Assembly: GCA_944548615.1 (NCBI GenBank) | Contig: OX155952.1 | Coordinates: 30,033,458-30,097,457 of the forward strand | Length of the DNA: 64,000 nt | Source of the DNA: Micropterix aruncella | Lineage: Eukaryota > Arthropoda > Insecta > Lepidoptera > Micropterigidae | Reading direction: 5' to 3' | In this document: positions 36,201 to 46,350 of the stretch, one piece after another | How positions within the stretch are numbered: the stretch's first letter is position 1 | Layout: the number at the start of each line of letters is the position of its first letter | Translations under genes and position numbers: made by a program | Notes under the pieces: model-generated | Databases searched by the model: none | Seen by the model: only the letters and a program-made list of their open reading frames with translations | Told to the model about the DNA's origin: nothing

Positions 36201-36874
36201 ATGAAAATTGGCCGTTTTTCAAACTGGCCAATTTGTATAACTTCGGTTTCAGTTCGAGTTCAAATTAAAAAAAAATTGGATTTAAAGCAATATTATTCCT
36301 ATTTCAAAATCAGTTATTCATTTGTCTTTGTGTCGTTTTTTGTCGTTATTACTCGGATCTAAATTCACGTTATTTTATAATATGAGCTCCATCGTAGCAG
36401 CGACACAGCAGACACATCACGCAATATCAATAATGTGTCCGGACCAAACACCACGGTTAAACGCACCGTGCGTATTCGTTTGATTGCTTCCGTTTTAGCA
36501 ATTTTAACCCCGAGAACAGCCCCGTAGACATTCGGCGAGTAAGGTTGTGATGATGAATTAAGGGCTAGAGTGAAAGCGGATCTGTCGGCTGAGGTGGCAG
36601 CAGCTTTTAACATAAATAACAAAACAATATACTGAATAGGTACCGTATACACTCAAATTCACTAAATGAATGCCACCAGATGCATAGAAAGTGTCGACGC
36701 TTGCATAGATTCACCGAAACAACACCAAATTCCCAATCAGATTCTGAATCAGGTTGTCACTGGCGGCGAAAAATAGATCTTATGATTGATAAGCGTTATC
36801 ATTCAATACAGTGATTGAATCTAGGATATGCAAATAGGGAATGTCAAATGAATGTTGAACAAATGAATGTTTAT
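33291..36874. other. Gene-free 3.6 kb with mixed composition
   Basis: No protein or repeat family is recognised. Less AT-rich islands lie at 33700-33800 (GCCCGCCGGCCGTCACCCTG), 35880-36150 and 36380-36600. Minus-strand frames at 35873-36163 and 36365-36652 are motif-free. The second begins with a hydrophobic stretch but from a GTG, so it is not called a gene. Confidence 0.4.
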
Positions 36875-37140
36875 ACACGGTAGCATAGTGGTTAGGTTGC
36901 CTGATTTTACATTGTAAGGTTCCGGGTTCGATTCCCAGCTGGGTCATCATTTCATGTTAGGATGAAATTAACGGAATCGCATTTCAATTCTATCGCTCAT
37001 ATGCAATAACAAGACTTACACACATGTCACACGCACACACATATATAAACACTGCATAGTGGTTGGTAATAAGGCATCGTCATATGATAATAAACCCCAC
37101 CCATTGTGAAATTTCACAATAGAGAGTAGAAATAAACAAA
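36875..37140 (+). repeat. tRNA-derived SINE S, complete copy
   Basis: The 5' end has RNA polymerase III boxes typical of tRNA genes: box A TAGCATAGTGGTTA (36881-36894) and box B GGTTCGATTCC (36925-36935), with GCTGGGTC after box B. The body follows (GAAATTAACGGAATCGCATT, GCAATAACAAGACTTACACA), then an ACACAC-rich stretch, CATCGTCATATGATAATAAA and CCCACCCATTGTGAAATT. Copies occur at 14490-14665 and 38300-38525. SINEs are non-coding and rely on LINE enzymes; the tail here resembles the LINE 3' ends at 29.5 and 45.5 kb. Confidence 0.85.
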
Positions 37141-37852
37141 CGATAAAACAATTCAATAAATAACCGTAAACAGTAGAAAAAATATGATTTTAAATTTAAT
37201 AATATTGAAGTGTAAATCAGTACTCAAAGGAACTGAACATAAAGTAGGTACACATTATATTATAAAAACCAAGACGATACAACGAACCAAGCATTCAGAA
37301 CCGAACCGACCAATACGCTTGTTTAAAATATTTCGAGGGATTGTTGAGAAACTGGCTACCATTATTTGATAAACGATAATCGCTTCATTATTTCTACATT
37401 TCTCGGTGGTTCGCTTTGTCAGTTTTCGGGGCCTTGACCCGAAACGCCCGAACCGAACCAACTTGCCCGCCTCACTCATAATGATCCGTTCTCACGAAAC
37501 GCCTGTAAATCATAGCAAACGCGGCGTCGTCCGTCGTGATCGCCTCTATGGCCAGTTCTGACAATGCAGAACGCGACGCGAAACGTCCAATTGGGCGATA
37601 GCCTTCTGGTAATTAGCTATGACTCCAGGTCTTTTGTGTTTGTTTAATGGTATCATAGAGGACATAAATCTTAACACAAACACCGGTGTGACAGACTACT
37701 GAAAAAAAACAAACGTCTTGTTCAACTATCACTGTTGGTTGCTTGCAAAGCGGATCTAAAAAAATCATCATTCCGCACATCGTTTTGTTCCGAAATACGG
37801 TTGTCGCCAAGGTTAAATTTACTGGCACTTGAGAGTTATCAACTAATAATAT
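37141..37852. other. Intergenic, no recognised feature
   Basis: Mixed composition. 37430-37600 is less AT-rich (CGAAACGCCCGAACCGAACC) without a frame I can name. Confidence 0.4.
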
Positions 37853-38228
37853 GACACGGGATCGGGTAGCCAACAGATCTTTGACATCGCTAACATCAGG
37901 TCAACAACCACCCTCGCTTTCTCGAAAACACAGGCTTCCAGATCCCCCCGATTATTCGCCGGATGGGCGCAGCATGGCTAGCAAACCGGCCATTCCACCA
38001 ACCGCCCAGTTCCGTCGGAGGTGTTCCCCCAAATCCGCACTTCTGATCCCAACCGCCTCTGACTGCAGGCTACAGCCGTGGCAGAATCTCACAGCGACCC
38101 AGACAGGTTAGGCCCCTCTTCAAGGAGGCTACCGGATGGGAGTTGAACCGTAGTTAAACCGGATGGGCAGACCAGATAACACAAGGATCGCCAACATCAC
38201 CCAAGCTGCGCGAAACCATTAGGAAATT
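37853..38228 (+). repeat. GC-rich repeat family K, copy B
   Basis: It covers the central and right parts of the family: CGGGATCGGGTAGCC, TTCTGATCCCAACCGCCTCT, GACTGCAGG, GCCGTGGCAGAATCTCACAG, GGTTAGGCCCCTCTTCAAGG and CCCAAGCTGCGCGAAACCAT. It sits between two SINE S copies. The reading frame is broken. Confidence 0.75.
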
Positions 38229-38299
38229 TGCTGGCAGTCGGATTCGTCCCAACTTGGTCGACCTGTCTAATATCCAAGTCTCTTCAAACGTCTAATAAG

Positions 38300-38525
38300 T
38301 TTGTTTCTACTCTTTATTATGAAATTTCACGATGGGCGGGTTTATTGTCATATGACAATCTCTTACAACCAAACCTACTATGAAGTGTTTATATATATGT
38401 GTGCGTGTAACATGTGTGTAAGTGTGTATCTTGTTATTGCAATTCGTCGACAGTGTTGAAAATGCAATTCCGTTAATTTGATCACCACGGAAACTGGTGA
38501 CCCAGCCGGGAATCGAACCCGAATA
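38300..38525 (-). repeat. SINE S, copy 3 (minus strand)
   Basis: Read on the minus strand: GGGTTCGATTCCCGGCTGGG (box B intact), then AAATTAACGGAATTGCATTT, GCAATAACAAGATACACACT, GGTTGTAAGAGATTGTCATA, TGACAATAAACCCGCCCATC and GTGAAATTTC. The box A side is cut off, so this copy is 5'-truncated within the tRNA-like head. It holds a perfect ATTGTCATATGACAAT palindrome at 38344-38359. Confidence 0.85.
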
Positions 38526-39734
38526 AGTCCATATCTGTAATGTTTCGTTCGAGCTTCATTATATTGCGGGTATTTGAGAATATATGATACCAAGATTATC
38601 TTTTCTTGAAACTTCCTCGTGTAAAATGCATATTTATCGAGACACCTCAAAAAAAATGGGTACATAATATTTCATTATATTAGTCCCATATAGTATTCAT
38701 TTCATTATATTAGTGGAAAGTCCCACGAAGAGCCACAGAGGCACAGACTCAATCGGAACATTGTTTAGAGGATTTAAATTTCATATGTACTTCATCTACT
38801 TACATTAGAAAATTAGGAGGAGAGTAGCATTTAGAAAATACGACTATAGAAAGACATCAAAGAAAGTTTGGTCAAAAGTGCACATTTTAATGTCATTACC
38901 CTAAACTCATAAGTAATAATACAATTATTGAGCATTCTAGCGCCTTCACATTGTAATTCATTATTAGGGCTCTAATAGAAAGTATTATTATTATTGTCTG
39001 GCAATGTCTGGATATTCATTAGTCTTTGTTAGACTTATGTATTTAAACTAGGCGAATGATTCATGATTATTTGTAAATTATTCGTATAAAAATAAAATTA
39101 TAAATTTCTAGATCAACAGACAGTTAAAAAAATATTAATATATATGTTATATTGGAAGGAAATAAATTCGTTGTATTCTAGAGTTTAGGACTAACTCATG
39201 CATTGTTGAATAATGGCGAGCAAACTCAGAAAATGTTTGTTCAGCGAGTGATTCTGTTATATGGAGAGATTAAACAGCTAAATTTCTCCGTCGGCGATAA
39301 GTGTACAAACCGCACAACTGCAGCGTAATATCGCAGTCAATTATATGAACGCGAGTACCAAGCTCGGAATCGTACATACATAATCGCATATTAATTGCTT
39401 GCATTAGAGGGTATATAGATAATCCTCTAACATTATTATGTATCTATTTATCAGGGCTTAGCTACAATGATCTGATTTGGCAACTCTCCTGCAGAGTGTC
39501 CCATAATTATAATGTTAGAGGTCAGGGGTTCTTAAACTGGGTCCATGGTCTATTTCGTGGTCCATGACATACGAGTCGTCCACTAGACGTTTTGCCTTCC
39601 TACTGGTAGTAAACGCCAATGAAAATCAAAAATCGCCAGATCTGGTACAAAAAGCGCCAAGTAAGTAGCACTGCGTCACGCCCTGCTCCTCGTCACGCGG
39701 TTGAAAGTCGGTTGGAGAGAGACAGGATGGCGGT
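38526..39734. other. Intergenic, no recognised feature
   Basis: AT-rich sequence. TTCATTATATTAGT is repeated about 30 bases apart near 38671 and 38700. No gene. Confidence 0.4.
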
Positions 39735-40425
39735 GTCGACTACAACGGGCGAACCCGTCACCCTAGGCTGGTATAACGGTATAGATCATTCTTTCAGCCG
39801 TGGGATGAGCGTAGAAGACTTAAGGACAAGACAATCTACTGTCTATTTCACCAGCAACCCGTTAGAGACCAACGCCTTACGGCGAGGCACCGGGAAAGGT
39901 AACCAGCGGGCAGCCTCACCCCCTAACTACCAGTTTTGGCAGGATATCTCCGTCTGGAATAAGCTTCAGGATACCTCCGTCCTCCCGACTGGTTACGGGT
40001 CCGAAGTCGCTTACGCAACCTCTATCTGTTGTATTACAGCGGTAATTCAGTTTGAATTTATCGCAGACCTGGGCGTTCTTTGCCCGTAGTGCCATACAGG
40101 ATCGAGTTGCTCAAGGTCATTTCAAGAGTGGCATGACATCAGGTGAAACATCCACCCCCGCTGCTTAGGAAGCAATGTATATCTATAGTCTCCATACCCC
40201 TTCAGCAATTAGTCAGAATGCCCAACCGATTGGATTCGCCGACCGGTGCGCAAACCGTCCACAATGCCGCCGGGAGAAACCGGAGAGAAACACGAGACAC
40301 GGGAGTCTTACTCGGGGTAGCCTTCCAATCGAGGAGACTTCTGAATAGGAGCTGAATCGTGGGTTAAGCCGATCCGAGAGCAAAATGGATCTTGTGGGCC
40401 CAAGCTGCACGAAACCGTTCACTAC
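39735..40425 (+). repeat. GC-rich repeat family K, copy C
   Basis: This is the longest copy. It begins near GGGCGAACCCGTCACCCTAG and runs through CTACCAGTTTTGGCAGGATA, GCGTTCTTTGCCCGTAGTGC and the right-hand CCCAAGCTGCACGAAACCGT. An internal insertion relative to copy A lies around 39790-39890. A 156-codon plus frame (39619-40089) runs through it but does not correspond to a frame in copy A, so it is not counted as a gene. Confidence 0.75.
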
Positions 40426-41224
40426 CGCTGGAGAGAGACAAAGTTAGTGCTGTATACGCGCCCGACAGGGATGCGATCCGACGCTTCGGTATAGTAAAGC
40501 AGAGACGACGCGGACAAATGAACTCGTCCCTCGCTAGAGCCGCTGTCTTTTCGGCTGTCGATACATGGACCACTTTTTACATGAGTTGCAGTGCTTTTGC
40601 ATGGTGGTTATTGTAATTATGTCCAAAATACTTACCTTCGAAAACTTGGGCAATCAAAAAGAAAAAAAAGAAGGAACGTCTTGAATACGATTATTATTAT
40701 TCTCCACGATTATTCGTCTTATTAAAAAATCCGTCCAAATTACCTTAATAATTACCTACTTAAACTTGCGCAATGAAAGGAAGAAGAAAAGAAAACATCG
40801 CGTTCGCCGCAAATAAACCTATTCCATCACTGCTCGTTGTTAATTCATAGCAGAAATTCCTTTAAAAAACTGTTGTACTCTAGTGGGCGCTGGAGGCTTT
40901 CAGGGGGGGGGGGGGTAGAAGTCTCAGAGGAAATTAGGGGACCTTAAGGTGATCTAGGGGTGCAAGGGTAGACTATAGAACTTACAACATATGAGGAATC
41001 AAAATTAAATTCTGGAATGACTACCCAGAATTTTAGCTGTCTGCAACTGTACCCTAGATTATGGTCCATCGTTTAACGTTTCCTGATACCATTCTCATCG
41101 TCATATTTGTCTGAACGTAGATTTAGTGCTGTAGCAACGTTGCTAAATAAAATGAAAAATTGCCTGCGTGTTACTGAACGCGGCGACTTCGGCTGTTTTT
41201 AAGTAAATTCTAACCTAAATTCGA
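40426..41224. other. Flank of copy C, then intergenic; (G)13 at 40903-40915
   Basis: Positions 40426-40610 stay GC-rich and may still belong to family K, but no partner copy extends this far. A 13-base guanine run follows. No gene is recognised. Confidence 0.45.
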
Positions 41225-41635
41225 ACCGAATCAAATCAAATCAAATAAATTATTGTCCTGAAAACTAATACATAGTTGTATAGACAGTTGTATTACATTT
41301 ACATTTGGCCGTGATTGATTGAATTCTTCATTAATTCTTCTATTAATAATCAAAACATGAAATGTTACTCGTAAGAATAAAGAAGGTATTATTGTAGAAT
41401 GAAATCGAGTCTCACCATTCAGTTTGCCAAATAAAAAACACAGTAAGATAATGTAGAAAGTAAGATATAGAGATATAAGATATAGAAAAGATATGTAGAA
41501 ATTAACTCAATAAGTAGTGATTATATTACATTGAATATAATGAATAATGTAATGAGAAGAAAAAGAAGGTTATAATGAACATAATTAATTCTTTACATAA
41601 AATACCGATACAAATAAGTTTTCTTTAGTATAAAA
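41225..41635 (-). mobile_element. 3' end of the 22.9-25.2 kb element family
   Basis: On the plus strand, GAATCAAATCAAATCAAATA then TTATTGTCCTGAAAACTAAT and ACATAGTTGTATAGACA mirror TCAAATCAAATCAAATC, TTATTGTCTTCAAAA and ACATAGTTGTTTAGACA at 22912-22975. This copy retains only the 3' UTR and its ATTTG-type tail. Confidence 0.65.
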
Positions 41636-42779
41636 TTAATAAATAAAATTTATTTATTTATTTATTTATTTATTATAAAAGGTACACAAACAATATTCTA
41701 ATATTACATGGCTATCGCTAACATTTTTACTTTGTTTCTAATTAGGGTATAATTTTTCATTAGGGTGACATTTTTCAACATTCAGTTCCATTCTATTAGA
41801 TTCACACCATTTCTTCAATTCACAAAGATCTTTCTGTAGTGCATTGCAATCCTCCATTGACAGTATTTCTTTGAATATTTTTAAATCATCTGCATACATT
41901 AGATGCCGACAGCGTAGACTCTTAGAGAGATCATCAATGAATATTAAAAATATAAGTGGTCCGAGATTTGATCCCTGAGGCACACCAGATTTAATTAAGG
42001 CAGGGATCGATGTATGTCCTTTTACACGAACAATTTGTGTCCTATTTGATAGGTACGACTTCATCCATCTAAGTAGGTTACCGTGAATACCGTTATTTGC
42101 AAGTTTCATATGTAATATGTCATGATTAACTTTGTCAAACGCTTTAGCGAAGTCGGTATACACGGCATCCACCTGGTGTTTCCTATTAAAAGCGGATGAA
42201 ATGTACTGGTTTTACTCCAACAGGTTAGTTTCCACCGATCGGTTTTTGGTGAATCCATGCTGGTACGGACAGATTATATGTTTAAAATGTCGTGTAACAT
42301 GATCACAGACAAGAGATTCGAAAATCTTTCCGAAACAGGAGAGTATGCTTATTAGTCTGTAGATACTGAATTCCTGTCTCCGGATTTATGAATCGGTATG
42401 ATATTAGCAATCTTCCACTGCGATGGAAATACTCCTATCTCAAGACATTTATTATATATAATGTGCAATGGCTGTACGATTTCTGTTGAACATTTTTAAT
42501 GAATAAGGGAGGGATTTCATCATGACCTGGACCTTTACTATCATCTAACATTTTTAACTTAGTTCTAATATCTATTTTATTAATAATAATATTGCATAGC
42601 GAGTAATTAGCACTCGAAACACACACACTTTGTTGAGTCAGCTGCACTGGGTTAGCATCAAAAACTGAGGAAAAGTATTCCGAGAACAACAACTCGCTTA
42701 TTCCGGATCCATCGTTGGCAGTTTTGGATTGAAAATACATAATGTCAAAAAGAACAAATAAAAATGTGACGATTGTCAA
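41636..42779 (-). pseudogene. Jockey-type polymerase with internal deletion
   Basis: On the minus strand the segment 42779-42435 carries SELLFSEYFSSVFDA and DDSKGPGHDEIPPLFIKN (the SKGPG.D.IP motif). A frame-shifted part follows with KIANIIPIHKSGD. Then 42172-41738 reads YTDFAKAFDKVNHDIL, GVPQGSNLGPLIFLIFIDDL and the catalytic MYADDLKIF (YADD at 41896-41885), ending MELNVEKC. The thumb and C-terminal domain, seen in the other relics, are missing. The frame instead passes almost directly into a 3' UTR and a (TAAA)n tail at 41644-41674. This is an internal deletion, not 5' truncation alone. Confidence 0.8.
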
Positions 42780-43619
42780 AAGTAAAATAAAATGTCTTAG
42801 TGATTATATTATCTCCACCACCTCTGCAAACCAGCATCATCGTACCACATCACAAGGGTAAACTTGTTTGCCTTTCATTTCCTATCCCTTTACGGGAGAT
42901 CGTTTGGTTTCAAATCACAGTCTACTTCTTTATCAGGGCAGCCGCTTAGTTTTCTATGATATCCACAATTGAAATGATTTATAAATTACACTGGTTTATA
43001 ACCGAACATATATTATAAAGCATGTTAGTAACCTTGCGTTGCAAACGAGAGTATTTCTTCATGAAAATACTTTTCTCCAGCGTCTATATACTATAGGTTC
43101 GGTGCCGCACCGAACCTACAGTATATAGAAGACATAAAACCCTTAAATTAAACTTTTGATTTTAATTGTCTGAGTCAATAAGGAACCTACACAATAAAGA
43201 TCAATTCAAAAAACGATGTCACAGATGGGTCATGAATGAAGGTCGGCATTTCAGATCAATGTCAATCCTCTGACCATTTACAATTTGATTTTTTGACTAT
43301 TTATTATAATTCCTTTTTCCATCCATAATTATTTTAATTTGATTATTTCACTATTTATTGCAATTCCTATTTATTATTTACCTTTTTGTGTTATTGAAAT
43401 TAATTTTATTGTGTTTTATAATAGGTATTTTTACAAATATTATTTGCAGACTGACAGACTGACAGACGCATTGACATATCAATGACCTAGTTTTTAGAGT
43501 AATGATTAATTTGTACATACATTGTTTATTGCCTTAATTTAATTCCTAATATTATAAAATTTCTTCTTTTTTCTCTTTTAACATATTATGTAGTTTGAAG
43601 TATGCACAAGCCACTATTT
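42780..43619. other. Intergenic, with a palindrome at 43084-43128
   Basis: Apart from the separately listed palindrome the stretch is AT-rich. CTGACAGACTGACAGACG near 43450 is a short tandem. No gene. Confidence 0.45.
43084..43128. repeat. Long perfect-looking palindrome
   Basis: CTATATACTATAGGTTCGGT and its complement ACCGAACCTACAGTATATAG meet at GCCG with a single mismatch, giving arms of about 21 bases and almost no loop. It could extrude a cruciform or form a stable RNA hairpin. Confidence 0.75.
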
Positions 43620-43808
43620 TCTTGGTACGCTTGCCTTAGTACGGGCCTAGCTAGTTAGGCGGCGGTGATCTAAAGAAGGACTGGGCTGCGGTACTCTCTT
43701 TTTTGCTACTGTTTACAACGGAGCCTCTAATGATATTATGTAATGTACTGTAGTTTAAAAAATGCGCATTTCTTTAAATAAATAAATAAATAAACAAATA
43801 AATAAAAA
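43620..43808 (+). mobile_element. Non-LTR 3' end with (TAAA)n tail
   Basis: GGGCCTAGCTAGTTAGGCGG, CTACTGTTTACAACGGAGCC and TTATGTAATGTACTGTAG lead to AAATAAATAAATAAATAAAC. It is similar in layout to 960-1143. No coding part remains. Confidence 0.5.
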
Positions 43809-44344
43809 ATATTAATCACCTTCAAAGCGAGTGACGCCCCGTTTATTTTGCAAATGTCATGGCTTCTCGCGAAATTCACACGAGATTCGAGGTGCAGAAA
43901 TCACCCGGTCGTGGCCGCTTCTATTACGCTCTCGGGGCAATTTACTCCCGTGTAATTGCCGAGCAATAAGAACGGCATTTTCTCGCACTCTGCTTGATGG
44001 AATTATATGTCTTTCGCACTTCCCGTACTCGCGCATCCTGGTTTTATTGCGAATCCTACCTATATGAAACGGGCTCGCTGATTAGGTTTAGTTTAGACTT
44101 TTCTCACCAGACATTTCTTTATACTTGCTGCAAAGGGAAAGGTTTTTTGCTAGACGACGAAGTTCGTATTAGGACCTGTTCTGTTCTCTCTTTCCAACCT
44201 ACATGTTCTATATGTATGCTCTATCACTGTCACACATTCTCAAAAGATAAACTTACCAATTTAAATGAAAACTATATAAGTTTCGTCCCTAGGGCAATAC
44301 GAATGAATAGTATTAGTATTCATAATCGAGAAAGCATCTATACC
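43809..44344. other. Less AT-rich unique sequence
   Basis: Positions 43825-44060 (GTCATGGCTTCTCGCGAAAT, GGCAATTTACTCCCGTGTAA) have complex, balanced composition but no sustained protein motif. It could be conserved noncoding DNA or the decayed upstream part of the relic at 44345. Confidence 0.35.
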
Positions 44345-44785
44345 TTTCTCAATAATCGAGAAAGCTACAGATTGGATTCTGGAGGTTGATTCGGTCTCTA
44401 AGCAGTATAAATTCCCTGAAAGTCTCGGATGCACAGCCCTCCGTCCAGATATAACTCTTTACTCTCTATCTCGGAAGGTGGCTCTTATTGTAGAATTAAC
44501 TGTTCCATAGGAATCAAATATCCCAAAAGACAAACTAAATAAATTAAATAAATACCATGATCTTGCAAATGCCGTAACCCGGAACGGCTTCACTGTTCAC
44601 CTTCACGCGGTGTAAGTTGGCGCTCGTGACCTGCCAGCGAAATCTCTATTTCACCTCTTTAAAGATCTTGGCCTTTCCAGAAAAATAATCAACTCTTTCT
44701 TAGAAAAATTATCTAAAACTGCGATTTGCGCATCTCAAATTCTATGGCTTCAAAGGGGGAGTGAATGGGTGGTAAGGTGAACGCT
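44345..44785 (+). pseudogene. Endonuclease-like relic of a retroelement-type protein
   Basis: One plus frame reads ATDWILEVDSVSKQYKFPES, then TALRPDITLYSLSRKVALIV and ELTVP. After an in-frame TAG come NKYHDLANAVTRNGFTVHLH, a TAA, then VGARDLPAKSLFHLFKDLGL and ICASQILWLQRGSEW. The LRPD....... ELTVP.E pattern is the core of a PD-(D/E)XK-like domain that recurs in repeat-encoded proteins of many animals. Only the two stop codons break about 135 codons, so decay is moderate. The domain's association with mobile elements is from memory of the pattern. No element ends were found. Confidence 0.5.
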
Positions 44786-45229
44786 CACATGTGGCAAGAC
44801 AGCTGTCCTAAACCTACCACAGCCGGTTCGTAAGTCCGGAATCCACTGCTCACCCCCCAGAAGTGTAAAAAAATAGTATTATGATGGGCCCGACTCCGGT
44901 CGGTGAATTCCATGGCAGTTCCGTTTGTATTTATTTATTATTATTTGTTACGATCCGTTGTAGGAAAATGTTACGCTTGACGAAAGCTAAAACAGTGTTT
45001 CATGTGATTATATAGGATAGTGAACACATTGACATTCATCCAGGACAGGGACAAAAATTCTACGCCAGAAATAGACCAGGGGTTCGATTTTTAATCGATA
45101 GAGGATATTGTTTTTTTTTTTAATTTTTTTTATTCGATGGAGTAGGTACATTCGACGATTATAAATAATGTTGTAGCAATAAATCATCACCCGGGTCTTG
45201 TACTTCGGTCACCCTCTGAAAATTTACTA
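44786..45229. other. Intergenic, no recognised feature
   Basis: Positions 44786-44920 may be the end of the preceding relic. The rest is AT-rich, with a T run near 45112. Confidence 0.4.
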
Positions 45230-45590
45230 AAATTACAAAAAAAATACTATATACTCTTTCTGTGTCCATGGGAACAATCTACCAGCAAATATACGAAACT
45301 CGCCTTCTTTACAATCATTCAGGACGCACCTCAAAAATTCTATTTATCTAAGTAACTTCCCTTTGTCTCTCCTTCCTATCCCAATTTCCTCTCCTCGGGC
45401 ATTCTTAGTTTTAACAAATACAGTAGTTTGTATTTTATGCAAGCAAACCTGATAATCTTTATTTCCACAACGCGCGCATGTAACTACACTGTGAGTAGGT
45501 TAGTTGTAAGATATTGCCATGTGGCAATAATCTCGCCTTTTTTGTGTTCTAATTTTTAGGTGCAAATAAAGAGTTTATTATTATTGTTAT
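45230..45590 (+). pseudogene. LINE 3' end, second copy of the 28.9-29.6 kb family
   Basis: A short plus frame reads GNNLPANIRNSPSLQSFRTH then LKNSIYLS, matching the WN.LP..I......  FK..L...L closing box of the polymerase. The 3' UTR ends GTTAGTTGTAAGATATTGCC, the palindrome ATTGCCATGTGGCAAT (45513-45528), CTCGCC, and AATAAAGAGTTTATTATTAT. The tail matches 29490-29560 and SINE S. Confidence 0.75.
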
Positions 45591-46164
45591 TATTACTATA
45601 TTTTAGTTAAGTTGCATGGGCTAATAAAGTACTCACGTTGAATTGAAAATGTTGCTATAATAATCTCTTTTTTTTTTTTTTTTTTTAAATAATAAAAAGG
45701 GCAAAAATAGTAGAAAAAGAGCTTTTCCTTAAAGTTATATAATAAATGTTAAAGATAAAGATTCAAAATGACAGAAGAAAATACAGGCAAGATTCTTCAT
45801 CACTTTTGAAAGCACGAAAAGCTAAAAATCGGTTGTCACCTCAAGTTTTCCCCGGCAAGTAGACAAACCCTCCTGCCGCCCTGCACCCCCCACCGCACCA
45901 ACCCGAATTCCCCCCGCGCGCTAATTCGTAGTATACATGTAGTATTTTCCGTGGTATTATAATCATATTTTTTTTTAAATTCGATAGTATTTTCTTAAAT
46001 ATGACGGACTTTAAATATTATGTGTGTCGCTTGTATACGATATATTCTAACCAAATCAAAATTCAAATTCATAACGTGATTTCGGTCCAACAAGGCACCT
46101 GTGTACCGCATTTCAAGTCTTTAAGTCCAATATTTCGACATTAAAGCGTGACTGGCGAGCCCTT
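45591..46164. other. Intergenic, poly-T run, no gene
   Basis: A T homopolymer lies near 45669-45687. Positions 45860-45920 are C-rich (CCGCCCTGCACCCCCCACCG). Nothing recognised. Confidence 0.45.
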
Positions 46165-46350
46165 TGGTTGACCGATTTCAACCACAATCTTTTCAACTTT
46201 TGCCATGACCAAATGATCCTTGCAATTTCAGCTCAATCAGATGAAGCGTTTGGGTGCTATTGTAGAGGAATAGACAGATACCGAGAGACAGACATACAGA
46301 CGAAGAGATACACAGACAGACTTCAGTCTGGTAATGGTCTTAATCGTCTT
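46165..46350 (-). repeat. Microsatellite-linked repeat L, copy 1
   Basis: On the minus strand: a CTGTCTGTGTATCTCTTCGT array, then ATAGCACCCAAACGCTTCAT, CTGATTGAGCTGAAATT and GCAAAAGTTGAAAAGATTGT, GGTTGAAATCGGTC. It matches 48420-48650, read on the plus strand. Confidence 0.75.

Noticed and set aside
36365..36652. Minus-strand frame starting with a hydrophobic, signal-like stretch
   Set aside because: The listed start is GTG, no splice sites or family similarity were found, and the rest has no motif.
36875..36945. Functional tRNA gene
   Set aside because: Box A and box B are present, but the cloverleaf stems do not pair properly and the sequence continues into a SINE body seen in two other places.
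39619..40089. 156-codon plus-strand open frame
   Set aside because: It lies within GC-rich repeat K copy C, and copy A shows no matching frame; length is explained by low stop density in GC-rich sequence.
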